From Paraburkholderia sabiae (GTDB lineage: Bacteria; Pseudomonadota; Gammaproteobacteria; Burkholderiales; Burkholderiaceae): a stretch of 64,000 nucleotides of DNA. The notes beneath the pieces are model-generated. The model saw only the letters and a list, made by a program, of their open reading frames with translations. It did no database searches and was not told where the DNA came from. The position numbers and the translations under genes are program-made. The DNA is taken from the NCBI RefSeq assembly GCF_030412785.1, contig NZ_CP125295.1:5146001-5210000 (forward strand), written 5' to 3'. The first letter of the stretch is position 1. The number at the start of each line of letters is the position of its first letter. This document shows positions 1 through 8,835 of this stretch, piece after piece.

Positions 1-1
1 G

Positions 2-256
2 GGCGAGGGCTGGTCCAAGCTGCCGGGCCGCTACCCGTCGCCGCCGACGTGCCGTCGTCGTTTCGACGAATGGCAGGCGGACGGCACGCTCGCGGAGATA
101 GTCAAGCGGCTGGGCACGAGCGGCCGTGAGATTTCGCTGCGCGGGCGCATCGGCGCAACGGCGGCCAAACCGCCCGCACCGCCGAGCCGCGACCGTCTGC
201 GTGGCGCGTTCTGGACCAATCCGGAATCGTGGCGCGCGCCCGTCAAGATGGCCTGA
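2..256 (+). CDS. Transposase-like N-terminal domain protein (5' truncated by window)
   Basis: The reading frame is open from the first bases of the window and ends in TGA at 254-256. The visible 84 residues include a GWSKLPGRYPS stretch followed by a C-RRRFDEWQADGTL pattern, which resembles the helix-turn-helix recognition domain (DUF4096 type) found at the start of IS5-family transposases. The catalytic DDE part is absent: the protein ends about 50 residues after the motif with a proline-rich tail. It may therefore be a domesticated or remnant transposase domain, or a stand-alone DNA-binding protein. The start lies outside the window. The family call rests on motif resemblance only. Confidence 0.5.
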   Translation, partial: GEGWSKLPGRYPSPPTCRRRFDEWQADGTLAEIVKRLGTSGREISLRGRIGATAAKPPAPPSRDRLRGAFWTNPESWRAPVKMA

Positions 257-628
257 TGATGCAATCTACGCTACCGGGCGCCTCAGGGCGCCCGGCGCGT
301 TTCTGAGGCTGGCGACGTCCGCCCGATCTCCTGGATGTGAATTCGCGCGCTCCCTTCTCTTGCGGAGCGCGGCGGCGTCTGCCGCTGACTTCCCTCGTCT
401 GCTCATTTTTCCACCCGTTACGGACGCCGATGCATCCGTGACCGGCCCGCGTGAGCACGTCCTAAGCCGCGCCTACCCTTCCCGTCCCCACGCATTCACC
501 CGGCCGGCATACCCGCCGTGACGTGGCGAAACATCCATTTACTTTTATTTACAGCATGCTTTCGCAATGCGGCATACCGTACAAGTATGCAAACAAGCCC
601 GTCCCGGCCGGCTTGTCGGGAACCGATC
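257..628. other. Intergenic stretch, no gene recognised
   Basis: This stretch is C-rich, and no reading frame has a convincing ribosome site or family resemblance. A more AT-rich patch near 535-600 precedes the small secreted-protein gene and probably holds its promoter. I could not pick out convincing -35 and -10 boxes. Confidence 0.3.
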
Positions 629-898
629 ATGAGGCCAATGTCACTGCATGTTTGCGGCTTGGTCGTTTCATTGCTCGCCGCGACTGCTACCGCGCAACAG
701 CGCCCGCAGGGCTGGAACTGGAGGCCGGAGCAGCCGGCCACGTTGCAGGCGTGGCAGCAAGCTGAAACGCGCAACCAGAGCTTTACGCCGCCCACGCCGC
801 GTGGCGATCTGCGGGGCGATATCGCGAGCAATGTCCGCGCGCGCCCCGACGGTCAGCGCGACGACGCCCCCCAGCGACGGGGGCCGGACGCGCATTGA
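629..898 (+). CDS. Small secreted hypothetical protein
   Basis: An 89-residue protein of unknown function. The chosen ATG at 629 gives a short classical signal peptide (hydrophobic LVVSLLAATATA followed by AQQ, cleavage probably after residue 19 or 20). The mature part is Gln-, Arg- and Pro-rich with no recognisable domain. Starts further upstream in the same frame would put a charged, non-conserved stretch before the signal peptide and look unlikely. A rho-independent terminator lies about 130 bases after the stop, so it is probably transcribed alone. Periplasmic location is inferred from the signal sequence. Confidence 0.5.
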   Translation: MRPMSLHVCGLVVSLLAATATAQQRPQGWNWRPEQPATLQAWQQAETRNQSFTPPTPRGDLRGDIASNVRARPDGQRDDAPQRRGPDAH

Positions 899-1031
899 GT
901 ACACCGATTCATGGCTGAGATCGATACCGCGTCGACATGTCGATGAAGATGCGCGATGTCGGGAACCAGCCGGCATGTCGGCAGTCTCACCAATGCCATT
1001 AAGCACAGCGTGGCAGAAGTAATTCCGGTAT

Positions 1032-1062
1032 GCCCGTATCCTCGCGATACGGGCTTTTTTTT
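1032..1062 (+). terminator. Rho-independent terminator
   Basis: Perfect 9-bp stem GCCCGTATC / GATACGGGC (1032-1040 with 1046-1054), 5-base loop, then eight T residues. It ends the transcript carrying the small secreted-protein gene. Nothing recognisable is encoded between the stop codon at 898 and the stem, nor from the terminator to the next gene end at 1227. Confidence 0.85.
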
Positions 1063-1226
1063 CGTCTGGACTGCACAATGCCCAGCCCGCTGCCTGAGCG
1101 GAATGCCCGCATAAAGAAAATGTAAAAACCCGGGAATTGGCGGCGAAACGCCCTCGACGCGCCTTGGGCGACGCGTTGTCGCGCACACACTGTCCTCGCG
1201 TGCGCGCGTCCTGCAAGAGCCGGCGC

Positions 1227-1541
1227 CTAGAGCGCGGCGGCCCGCTCCCCGGCGTCGACGCCGGAGAAAACGTAGTGACACATGCGGCGCGCGTCCCAGT
1301 CGAGGGCACGCTCGTCGCGGGAGAGCCGCGCAAATTCAGCGCGGCCGCGTTCGGTCAGCACCGCGATGTCCACAGGCGCGTGGAAACCCGGCGCGGGCGC
1401 GACCGTCCGTTGCCGAACGGTGTCCATCATGCCAAGCGAACGCAGATATTGGAAAACGCCTGGGCGCTTCGCCCATGGCACCTGACGGTATTGCGCCCGT
1501 CGTAGCGCCTCAAGTACTGCTTCGTTGGAATAAGCGGTCAT
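1227..1541 (-). CDS. Conserved hypothetical protein (104 aa)
   Basis: A 104-residue soluble protein with no signal peptide or membrane segment. The start is supported by an AAGAAAG purine-rich ribosome site just upstream of the ATG. The alternation of helices and the basic N-terminal half (EALRRAQYRQVPWAK, then LTERGRAEFARL) is reminiscent of small winged-helix proteins, where 'LTERG' often marks the end of the wing. I cannot assign a family with confidence. It sits alone, between a terminator and a divergent YdcF-type gene. Confidence 0.55.
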   Translation of the reverse strand: MTAYSNEAVLEALRRAQYRQVPWAKRPGVFQYLRSLGMMDTVRQRTVAPAPGFHAPVDIAVLTERGRAEFARLSRDERALDWDARRMCHYVFSGVDAGERAAAL

Positions 1542-1795
1542 CTCACTTCTTTCTTAAAGTGCAGCCATGACTTATTTGTTCGCGACACAATGGCGCGTCT
1601 CTCTGACGCGCGCGCGGCGGACGGCGCGCAAATCTCACGTGCTTATCCGCCAATGCTGGCATTGGCCGCCGTTTATTTCGGCCCCCGTGTGAACGCCGTG
1701 CTAGCGTTCTGCTTCCTGCTGGCGGCGATGCACCCTTGACGGCGCGATGATCCGCTCGCGGAAATGTCCGAATACCATACGTTACCCCAATAAAA

Positions 1796-2524
1796 TTGAT
1801 TCTCTTAACTTTATTGCTGCTTTTTTTTGCAGCTTTCATGCTGCTGCGCAACGCCCGCACGCTGATCGGCACGACGACCATCGTGGTTTTCTGGGCGCTC
1901 GGCGCAGGCTGGCTCACCCAGCCTCTGCTCGATCTCGCCCAGCGCGGCGCGCCGCCCGGCGGACGGACGGTTGCTCCCGCAACGTACGCGACCCATACGG
2001 CGATCGTGATTCTCGGCACAGGCACGGTTCACCGCGGCGGCAAGCTCGTCCCGCCGCGCGACGCGATCGCCCGCATCGCGATGAGCGCCGATCTCTACGC
2101 GCGCTGCAAACGGGTCAGTCCCGTGTGTCACGTGATCCTCAGCGGCGGCAACCCGCAGGAGCACGAGGCGACGGAAGCCGACACCTACCTGCCCTACCTG
2201 CTGCGCGAAGAAGTGCCGCGCGCGGACGTCATCGTCGAGAACCGCAGCCTGACGACCTACGAAAACGCCCGCAACGTCGCTGCTATTCTGCCCGACGGAT
2301 ATTACGGTTCGTTGATGCTCGTCACATCCGCCTATCAGATGCCGCGGGCGCTGCTCAACTTCCACCGCTTCGGCATGCAGCCGCTGCCGCTCGTGTCGAA
2401 TACGCGGCACGCGAGACGCGGCGTCTTGCCCCGCCGGGAAAATTTCTTCGATGCGGAAATCGCGCTGCATGAACTGATCGGCATCGCGCAGTTTCACGTC
2501 TATCGGCAGATCGGCTGGTTCTGA
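1796..2524 (+). CDS. YdcF/SanA-like DUF218 membrane protein
   Basis: A 242-residue protein with two N-terminal membrane segments (about residues 2-18 and 25-42) followed by a DUF218 domain facing the periplasm. The DUF218 core is visible as AIVILGTGTV (start of the Rossmann-like sheet), VILSGGNPQ and ENRSLTTYENARN, which match the GG and T-x-EN motifs of YdcF, SanA and ElyC. Members of this family affect cell-envelope integrity and vancomycin sensitivity; the enzymatic reaction is not established. The TTG at 1796 is the only start that keeps the first membrane segment; no in-frame ATG precedes it. No partner gene is adjacent. Confidence 0.7.
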   Translation: MILLTLLLLFFAAFMLLRNARTLIGTTTIVVFWALGAGWLTQPLLDLAQRGAPPGGRTVAPATYATHTAIVILGTGTVHRGGKLVPPRDAIARIAMSADLYARCKRVSPVCHVILSGGNPQEHEATEADTYLPYLLREEVPRADVIVENRSLTTYENARNVAAILPDGYYGSLMLVTSAYQMPRALLNFHRFGMQPLPLVSNTRHARRGVLPRRENFFDAEIALHELIGIAQFHVYRQIGWF

Positions 2525-2733
2525 TCGCAAGACGGACGGCGGACGCACTTCGCAAGTTGCTTAGCTCTCCGACGGAATTGACGCCATCACTTCGAACAGG
2601 ATAGAAAGACAACTGCGCGTCATGCGAAAGCGGGAAAATATGACTTGTCGCGACACGCAGGCCAAAGCGCAGCACAATAGCGATGATGCGCAATGGCTTC
2701 TGTGAAGGCGCTTCGTGGCAGCCATGCGCGGAT

Positions 2734-2771
2734 GTAACCAGACGTAACGATCTGTGAATTCTGTTACAGAA
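2734..2771 (+). promoter_or_regulatory. Candidate regulator sites upstream of small exported protein gene
   Basis: Two GTAAC pentamers sit 10 bp apart (2734-2738 and 2744-2748), the spacing typical of OmpR-class response-regulator tandem sites. A 13-bp perfect dyad TTCTGTTACAGAA follows at 2759-2771. They lie about 100 bp upstream of the exported protein at 2866. The rest of 2525-2865 holds no recognisable gene. The binding protein is unknown. Confidence 0.25.
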
Positions 2772-2865
2772 CAGACTCTGGACTGAACATTGCTGGCTAG
2801 AATGCACTGTCGTTCCATTGGACAGGCCATACTCGGGTCCATAACCACTCTCTACGGAGGCAACG

Positions 2866-3102
2866 ATGAAGAAAGTGTCCCTGGCAATCCTGGTTTCCCT
2901 CTCGGCACTGACGGGCGCGGCATACGCGCAGCAGGATCAAGGCGTACAGATGAGCACCGATCCGGCCAAGGCCGCCGACGTCGAGCAGCGCGCGCAAGAT
3001 CTGCAGGCCAAGCAGCAGGCAATGGAAAGCGCACCGCCCGCACCCATGAAGCAGCATCACAAGGGCATGCATCACAAGAAGCCCGCTGCGCCGGCGCAGT
3101 AA
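2866..3102 (+). CDS. Small exported His/Lys-tailed protein
   Basis: A 78-residue protein with a clear signal peptide (MKKVSLAILVSLSALTGAAYA, cut before QQDQ). The mature chain is Gln- and Ala-rich and ends in a His/Met/Lys-rich tail with two HHK-type clusters (KQHHKGMHHKK). Such tails can bind metal ions, but no known family is recognised and function is not assigned. The ribosome site (CTACGGAGG) is well placed 6-8 bases before the ATG. The gene is monocistronic: a terminator follows within 60 bp, and GTAAC repeats plus a dyad lie upstream. Confidence 0.65.
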   Translation: MKKVSLAILVSLSALTGAAYAQQDQGVQMSTDPAKAADVEQRAQDLQAKQQAMESAPPAPMKQHHKGMHHKKPAAPAQ

Positions 3103-3156
3103 GCAGACTGCGCGAGCGACGCAGGTCGGTTCGCGCATCGGTCGTATGAGTGAAAA

Positions 3157-3190
3157 AGCCGAAGCCGTTCACCACGGCCTCGGCTTTTTT
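3157..3190 (+). terminator. Rho-independent terminator
   Basis: A 12-bp stem with one mismatch (3157-3168 pairing with 3174-3185, core GCCGA / TCGGC), followed by a run of T residues. It ends the small exported-protein transcript. Confidence 0.85.
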
Positions 3191-3322
3191 TATTTGCGCC
3201 GGCAGAAATGAACTACCGGCTACGGACGAACCGCATCTCGCAGGATGCCCATCGACGTTATGCTAAAGTCGCGCACCGACGAATCCACCCCAACCCGTGC
3301 GCCCCTTGGTGCGGAGGACAGA

Positions 3323-3580
3323 ATGAGCAACATCCAGCTGGACATCGAATGGACTGAAGCAGCATCCCGCAAGATCGAAAAACTCATGCCGCGCGGCAAT
3401 CAGGATGCATTCCTTGCGCTGCCGCCCGTCGAATGTCTGCCGATGGAAGGCGACGTGCTGTTTCTCGGACCGACCGGCAAGCAGCAGCCGTTCATCGTCG
3501 CCGAGCGCCAGTATCATCACGACGGCGATGCCGACTGGACCATCATCCTGATCCTCGACGTGCCGCAAGCGACGCACTGA
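3323..3580 (+). CDS. Hypothetical protein (85 aa)
   Basis: An 85-residue soluble protein with no recognised domain. The ATG at 3323 is preferred over an upstream start at 3245 because it follows a GGAGGACAG ribosome site and the upstream residues are low in complexity. The C-terminal half (GDVLFLGPTGKQQPFIVAERQYHH then WTIILILDVP) has the look of a small beta-rich domain. A stem-loop terminator follows at 3603. No functional context is available. Confidence 0.55.
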   Translation: MSNIQLDIEWTEAASRKIEKLMPRGNQDAFLALPPVECLPMEGDVLFLGPTGKQQPFIVAERQYHHDGDADWTIILILDVPQATH

Positions 3581-3602
3581 GCGCAGTCCACGCTTTGCCC
3601 AG

Positions 3603-3628
3603 GGCCCGGCCAGCTTCGCTGCCGGGCC
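3603..3628 (+). terminator. Stem-loop terminator between convergent genes
   Basis: Perfect 8-bp GC-rich stem GGCCCGGC / GCCGGGCC with a 10-base loop, followed by TTGCTGTTT. It lies between the converging 85-aa gene and the ABM monooxygenase gene. The T run is short and interrupted, so strength is uncertain. Confidence 0.5.
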
Positions 3629-3668
3629 TTGCTGTTTCTGGATCCGCGATCGCGGCTGCAATGCCTCG

Positions 3669-3959
3669 TCAAGCGATCTTCGACACGATGCGCAGTTCCG
3701 CCGATTCGATCCAGCCAGCCGACGCCTTCTTGTAGGCCTCGATATGCGCGGACTTCGCGTGTGCCGCCAGCGCCTCCTCGCTTTCCCAACGCTCGAAGAA
3801 AATGAAGCGGCGCGGCTCGCGCAAGTCGCGATGCAAGTCGTACTGCAACGCGCCGCGCTCCTTGCGCGTCGGCCCGACGATTCCTTCGAGCGCCGCACGC
3901 AATTCTTCTTCATGTCCCGGCTTTGCTACCGAGATTGCGACCACCGCGATTTCCGACAT
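3669..3959 (-). CDS. Putative quinol monooxygenase (ABM domain, YgiN-like)
   Basis: A 96-residue protein that is one antibiotic-biosynthesis-monooxygenase (ABM) ferredoxin-like fold. Family marks are the opening strand IAVVAISVAKPGHEEELRAAL, then GALQYDLHRD, then FIFFERWESEEALAAHAKSAH with the family's E-x-W and final histidine. Relatives are cofactor-free small oxygenases or quinol oxidases such as YgiN, usually dimeric and cytosolic; the substrate here is unknown. The start at 3959 is chosen because the 20 residues of the longer frame do not match the family. It is not in an operon. Confidence 0.75.
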   Translation of the reverse strand: MSEIAVVAISVAKPGHEEELRAALEGIVGPTRKERGALQYDLHRDLREPRRFIFFERWESEEALAAHAKSAHIEAYKKASAGWIESAELRIVSKIA

Positions 3960-4286
3960 TCTGCACTCCAGTTTTCGAAAACCAGCAGCATAGCGCCGCT
4001 GCCATAAACGCGCCGCCAAACTTCGCCAACATCAAGCCATAACTGCGCAGACACTTGGGCCGGTCTGTGATTACCCGAACATTCGAATAGCATACGAACT
4101 GCTAGACTGATTTCGATGAGCTGAGCTGCATACCGAACTGCACCATTGAGCGGAGTCGCGCGTGAACGGCATCGATCCGATCGCCTTCGGGCCCGACCTC
4201 CATTGCGCCGATGTTGGGCATGCCTGCCGCCGGCATGCCGCTGCATCCGGGCGCGCGCCGCACGCTGCATAGGACAATCTGCCGTC
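3960..4286. other. Divergent intergenic region
   Basis: Holds the control region between the ABM monooxygenase (minus) and the EAL gene (plus). Positions 4060-4140 are AT-richer than the surroundings and probably hold the EAL promoter. No clear sigma70 boxes, terminators or repeats were found. Confidence 0.3.
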
Positions 4287-5561
4287 ATGCCTAACGTCGA
4301 CGATACGACGCTCACCGGCCTTCTGCAGCACATGGTGCAGGACGAGGCCGGATGGGCTGCGCCGTGGCGAACCATTACGTTGCGCAGCGTTTTCCAGCCG
4401 GTCGTCTCCGTGACGCACCAGCGCGTGGTGGGCTATGAAGCGCTGCTGCGCGCATTCGATCCCGTCGGTCATCCGATCTCGCCCGCCGTGCTGTTCTCCG
4501 GCACCCGCTCGACGGCCGACGCACGCGCGCTCGACCGCCTCGCGCGCTGCCTGCATGTCGCGAACTTCATGGCGCAAGGCATCGATACAGGATGGCTGTT
4601 TCTCAACACGCGTCCGCAGGTCTTCGAAACGGGCTGGCCGCAGCGTCCGTTCATCGACGAACTGTCAGATCATTTCGGACTGCCGCAGGAACGCATCGTG
4701 ATCGAAGTGCTGGAGCAACCGGCCGATGACGAATCGGCGGTCGCCAGCATGCTCGCCGCATCGCAGCCGCGCGAATTCCTGATCGCCATCGACGACTTCG
4801 GCACCGGCTTTTCGAACTTCGACCGCGTGTGGCGCTTCCGGCCGGACATCGTGAAGCTCGACCGTTCGCTGGTCGCGCGCGCGGGCCGCCAGGACAACGA
4901 CAATTCGCTGATCGGGCATCTGATCAACATGCTCCATCAGTCGGGCACGCTCGTGCTGGCGGAAGGCGTCGAGACGGAAGACGAACTGATGACGCTGATG
5001 CAGGCCGACGTCGATTTCATCCAGGGTTACTGGTTCGGTCAGCCGAAGGGCTCGATACAGGCGGCGAGCGCGCGCGTGCCGGAGCTGATCGGGCAGATGT
5101 GGCAACGCTTCGACAGCTACGAGCGCTCGCATTCGCGCTATCAGCGCCCTGGGTTCGAGGGTTTCACGGAAGCCGTGCTCGCGGGCGCTTCGCTCTACAT
5201 GCAGACGGGCGATCTCGAAGAAGCCTCGAAGCCCGTCTTCCTCGTGCCCGACGCGCGCCGCGTGTTCGCGCTGAACGACCGCGGCGAACAGCTGGAGCCG
5301 TCGATCACGGCGCGCGGCACGCCGCCTCCCCCTGCCCGCCTCGCGCCGCTCTTTCCCGACACGCGCAACAACTGGTCGCGGCGCGCCTATTTCAAGCACG
5401 CGCTCGCCGCGCCGGGCCGCGTCGCGATGATGGGACCGCATTGTTCGCTGATGGACGGCCAGGATTGCTACACGGCAGCCGTGACCGTCGATCGCAACGG
5501 TCAGACGCATGTGTTCTGCGTCGATTTCCTGCCTGAAGTGCGCAACGCAAGCCCCGTGTGA
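4287..5561 (+). CDS. EAL-domain c-di-GMP phosphodiesterase with C-terminal sensor-like domain
   Basis: A 424-residue cytosolic protein. The EAL domain spans roughly residues 35-270 and keeps the catalytic signature: E51 in YEALLR, an asparagine in LNTRP, glutamates in VIEVLEQ, IDDFGTGFSNFD, VKLDRS, AEGVET and IQGY. It is therefore probably an active phosphodiesterase that linearises cyclic di-GMP. Residues about 285-420 form a second domain with RRAYFKHAL...CYTAAV...FCVDFLP, resembling the PAS/Cache-like C-terminal half of Bacillus YkuI. There is no GGDEF domain or membrane segment. The ATG at 4287 is preferred to an upstream start at 4146 because the extension is arginine- and cysteine-rich and unlike the family. 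Ligand and output are unknown. Confidence 0.8.
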   Translation: MPNVDDTTLTGLLQHMVQDEAGWAAPWRTITLRSVFQPVVSVTHQRVVGYEALLRAFDPVGHPISPAVLFSGTRSTADARALDRLARCLHVANFMAQGIDTGWLFLNTRPQVFETGWPQRPFIDELSDHFGLPQERIVIEVLEQPADDESAVASMLAASQPREFLIAIDDFGTGFSNFDRVWRFRPDIVKLDRSLVARAGRQDNDNSLIGHLINMLHQSGTLVLAEGVETEDELMTLMQADVDFIQGYWFGQPKGSIQAASARVPELIGQMWQRFDSYERSHSRYQRPGFEGFTEAVLAGASLYMQTGDLEEASKPVFLVPDARRVFALNDRGEQLEPSITARGTPPPPARLAPLFPDTRNNWSRRAYFKHALAAPGRVAMMGPHCSLMDGQDCYTAAVTVDRNGQTHVFCVDFLPEVRNASPV

Positions 5562-5570
5562 CGCGCCGCG

Positions 5571-5978
5571 CTAGTCGTGGACGATGCGCTGCCGCCCCGA
5601 CTTCACATCGCTGCGCTTCGCCTTGCCTTCGAGCCGCCGTTCTTTCGATGCGCGCGTCGGCCGCGTCGCCACGCGCGCCTTGCGGGTCACGCTGACGCTG
5701 TCGATCAGCGCATCGAGCCGCGCGAGCGCCGCCTCGCGGTTCATGTCCTGAGTCCGGTGTTCCTGCGCCTTGATGATGACGATGCCGTCGCGCGTGATCC
5801 GATGGTCGCTCATCGCCAGCAGGCGCATCTTGAGCACCTCGGGCAGCGACGACGCACGGATGTCGAAGCGCAGATGAATCGCGCTCGATACCTTGTTGAC
5901 GTTCTGCCCGCCGGCACCCTGCGCGCGCACGGCCGTCAGTTCGATTTCGTTCGGCGGGATCGGATAGCGTGAAGTCAT
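5571..5978 (-). CDS. arfB: Alternative ribosome-rescue factor / peptidyl-tRNA hydrolase ArfB (YaeJ)
   Basis: A 135-residue protein that releases nascent chains from ribosomes stalled without a stop codon. It has the GGQ peptidyl-hydrolase motif in [13 protein letters not shown] near the N-terminus, as in class-I release factors, and ends in a basic tail ([17 protein letters not shown], then [13 protein letters not shown]) of the kind that enters the empty mRNA channel. Length and layout match E. coli ArfB. The start at 5978 gives the family's usual N-terminus; upstream in-frame residues are not family-like. It converges with the EAL gene only 9 bp away, without an obvious terminator between. 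Confidence 0.88.
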   Translation of the reverse strand: MTSRYPIPPNEIELTAVRAQGAGGQNVNKVSSAIHLRFDIRASSLPEVLKMRLLAMSDHRITRDGIVIIKAQEHRTQDMNREAALARLDALIDSVSVTRKARVATRPTRASKERRLEGKAKRSDVKSGRQRIVHD

Positions 5979-6105
5979 GTCAAAGAGTCGTGCGAGGAAC
6001 GGCAAGTGTAACCGGCTATGCCGGATAGCATGAATGGCGGCGCATTTGCCGTTCGCCGCCGATCTCGCCGATACTGACACTTTCAGCCCGAGGGCAACCA
6101 TCGTG

Positions 6106-6765
6106 ATGAAAATGCGCGGTGCGCAGGTGCTCGAACTCGTCGTCAACCTGGCGTTGCCCTGGGTCGCCTATCGCCTCGCTCTGCCGTACTGGGGCGAAAC
6201 GGGCGGACTGATTGCGTCCGCCGTGCCGCCCGTCGTATGGAGCCTCGTCGAACTGGTGCGTTTCAGGCGCGCCGACGCGCTCAGCCTGACGGTGCTGCTC
6301 GGCATCGTGCTGTCGATCGGCGCGATGGCGCTCGGCGGCGATTCGCGCATGCTGCTGTTTCGCGAGTCGCTGGTGTCGGGCGCGATCGGCATTGCGTTCC
6401 TGCTGTCGCTGCTGGTGCGGCGCCCCGCCGTCTTTTATCTGACGCGTGCGTTCGTCGCCCGCGAGATGACCAACGGCGCCGCGCATATCGATATGCTGTG
6501 GCGCGAGCGTCCTGCCTTCGCGCGCGGTCTGCGCGTGCTGACGGCCACCTGGGGCCTCGGCCTCACGGGCGAAACCGCGCTGCGCGGCTGGATGGCCTGG
6601 CACTGGCCGATCGAACGCGTGCTGGTGGTGTCGCCTTTCGTCGGCTACGGCATTTTCGGCGGATTGATGGTCTGGACGCTCTGGTACCGGCGCACGCTGC
6701 GCGATCTCGCGCAATCGCAGACAGAATCCGAAACGGAGCCGCCGCGTGGGACGGCGGCCAACTGA
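6106..6765 (+). CDS. VC0807-like integral membrane protein
   Basis: A 219-residue inner-membrane protein with about six predicted membrane segments. Features typical of the VC0807 family are the opening [17 protein letters not shown], the A-VPP-VWSLVEL-RFRRAD segment, and [18 protein letters not shown] followed by [13 protein letters not shown]. The function of the family is unknown. The start at 6106 (second codon of GTGATGAAAATG) is favoured because it places the hydrophobic segment near the N-terminus; a start at 6034 would add 24 polar residues. It converges with recD. Confidence 0.7.
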   Translation: MKMRGAQVLELVVNLALPWVAYRLALPYWGETGGLIASAVPPVVWSLVELVRFRRADALSLTVLLGIVLSIGAMALGGDSRMLLFRESLVSGAIGIAFLLSLLVRRPAVFYLTRAFVAREMTNGAAHIDMLWRERPAFARGLRVLTATWGLGLTGETALRGWMAWHWPIERVLVVSPFVGYGIFGGLMVWTLWYRRTLRDLAQSQTESETEPPRGTAAN

Positions 6766-6789
6766 CGGCCGCGAACCAGTCATCGCCAA

Positions 6790-8835
6790 TTAGAGCGAGC
6801 CCGCTTCCGTCGACTCCATCGCCTCCACGATCCGCGCAGCCAGCCCCGAATCGCGCTGCGTCGGCGTCGCGATGGCGCGCAACAGGACCGTGCGCGCGCC
6901 GACCACTTCGACCCGCTCTCTCGCCCGCGTCACCGCCGTATAGACCAGTTCGCGCGACAGCACCCGGCTGAACGTGGACGGCAGCATCAGCACCGCATGA
7001 TCGAACTCCGAGCCCTGCGACTTGTGGACAGTGAGCGCAAACGCGGTATCGTGCGGCGGCAACGCCGCGGGCGACACTGCGCGCAAGCCGCCGTCCGCGC
7101 CGCGAAACCACACTCGCAACGCGCCGTCCGCGCCCGGCAGCGCGATGCCGATATCGCCGTTGAACAGACCCAGCGCATAGTCGTTGCGCGTGACCATGAT
7201 CGGACGCCCGGCGAACCACTGCGCGCCGATCGCGAGCGGCACGCGCGCGGCACGGCGCACCTGCGCAGCCATCGCCGTGTTCATCTGATCGACGCCGCGT
7301 GCGCCGAGACGCGTCGCGCACAAAATGCGGAAGCGATTGAGCGCTTCGAAAAGCGCGGGCGCATGCGACGCCGCATTTGCCGCGTCATCAGCGAGCGCTG
7401 TGGCGAGCGCGTCGGCGTACGGCGCAAAGCCCGCCGCAAGCCGGTGGATCGTGCGCTCGGAAGGCGCGGCATCGACGTCTTCGTGAAACGCGGCGGCACA
7501 CGGCGCGGCGGAATCCGCGGTGGGATTCGCGGTTGCATTGATAACCAGCAAATCGAGGGCTTCCTGCGCCGCGCCGCGCCGGATTGCGAGCGACAGACGG
7601 CCGATCGCCGACTCCAGTCCGAAACGGTAATTGCGCTCGAGCCACACGACGCAATCGGCAAGCGGCGCGGATTGCGTCTGCGTCGATGATGGCGGTGTGT
7701 CCGCCGGCATGCCGAACAGATCGTCGAAGAACGGCTCGGGATGGTTCGAAGGCTCATCGTTGCCGACGGTCGGCAACGCATCGCGCAACCGGCGTTCGTC
7801 GATATCCAGCGCCGCCGCGATCGAACCGATACCGCGCGACGTGAACGAAGGCTGCGCGCTCAGTTCGCCGAACACGGCACCCGCTTCGACGGCGGCGAGC
7901 TGATCCTTGTCGCCGAGCATCACGAGATGCGTGTCGCGTGCGAGCGCATCGAACAGATGCGTGGCCATCGCGACGTCGATCATCGACGCCTCGTCGATCA
8001 CGATCACGTCGTACGGCAACGGGTTGTCGCGATGATGCCGGAAGCGCCCGTTCGGCCCCGTACCCAGCAAGCGATGCAATGTGAACGACGTTTGCGGCAG
8101 ACGCGCCGCGAGTTCGGGCGGCAACGAACCGGCGCGCGCGAGCAGCGCCTCCTGCATCCGTTGCGCAGCTTTGCCTGTCGGCGCGGCGAGCGCGATCCGC
8201 AAATCCGCTCGCGCGTCCAGCAAACACGCGAGCACGCCGACGACCGTCGTCGTCTTACCCGTGCCAGGCCCGCCGCTGACGATCGTAAGCCGTCCCGACA
8301 ACGCCATCACGGCCGCCACGCGCTGCCAGTCGATCTGTTCGTCCTGCGGCTTCCCGAAGTAACGCAGCAGCCTGTCGCGCAAACCGTCCGGCGACATGTC
8401 CACCGACACGGCATCGTCATGCGCACCGCGCGCGTGATCGACAAGCGACTGCGCGAGCCGCCGCTCGTAATCGTAGTAACGCGCCAGATAAAGCCGCCCC
8501 TGTCCATCGACGACAAGCGGACGCAGCGCGTGTGCCGGCTGCATGCCGTCGCTTGCCACGCCGCTTACGAGCAACGCGCGGCGCACATGCGCGACTTCGC
8601 TCTCGTATCGTTGCGCGAGTTCGTCGAGCGGCACGCACACGTGTCCTTCGGAGGTTGCACGGCTTGCCGCGAACGCGGCGCGCGCGGCCCAGCGCACGGC
8701 ATCGTCCGACGCACCGCCACGCCGCGCAAGCGCGCTCACGCGCCGTGCAAAACCTTCGGCAAGCGCGGTGCTGAAATCCTCGGGCGCGGGAACGTTGACC
8801 TCGACGTCGGGTAACGGCTGATCGAACGTGCTCAT
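6790..8835 (-). CDS. recD: Exodeoxyribonuclease V alpha subunit RecD
   Basis: A 681-residue SF1B helicase, the 5'-3' motor of RecBCD, which resects double-strand breaks and loads RecA. Walker A is GGPGTGKTT at residues 188-196, Walker B VIDEASMID, and the C-terminal helicase motifs are ALTVHKSQGSEFDHAVL and YTAVTRARE. The N-terminal 170 residues correspond to the RecB-contacting domain. Between motif III and the 2B-like region there is a Ser/Pro/Asp-rich insertion (PEPFFDDLFGMPADTP... area) that looks lineage-specific. The start codon overlaps the recB stop (ATGA), so translation is probably coupled. It is the last gene of recC-recB-recD. Confidence 0.93.
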   Translation of the reverse strand: MSTFDQPLPDVEVNVPAPEDFSTALAEGFARRVSALARRGGASDDAVRWAARAAFAASRATSEGHVCVPLDELAQRYESEVAHVRRALLVSGVASDGMQPAHALRPLVVDGQGRLYLARYYDYERRLAQSLVDHARGAHDDAVSVDMSPDGLRDRLLRYFGKPQDEQIDWQRVAAVMALSGRLTIVSGGPGTGKTTTVVGVLACLLDARADLRIALAAPTGKAAQRMQEALLARAGSLPPELAARLPQTSFTLHRLLGTGPNGRFRHHRDNPLPYDVIVIDEASMIDVAMATHLFDALARDTHLVMLGDKDQLAAVEAGAVFGELSAQPSFTSRGIGSIAAALDIDERRLRDALPTVGNDEPSNHPEPFFDDLFGMPADTPPSSTQTQSAPLADCVVWLERNYRFGLESAIGRLSLAIRRGAAQEALDLLVINATANPTADSAAPCAAAFHEDVDAAPSERTIHRLAAGFAPYADALATALADDAANAASHAPALFEALNRFRILCATRLGARGVDQMNTAMAAQVRRAARVPLAIGAQWFAGRPIMVTRNDYALGLFNGDIGIALPGADGALRVWFRGADGGLRAVSPAALPPHDTAFALTVHKSQGSEFDHAVLMLPSTFSRVLSRELVYTAVTRARERVEVVGARTVLLRAIATPTQRDSGLAARIVEAMESTEAGSL

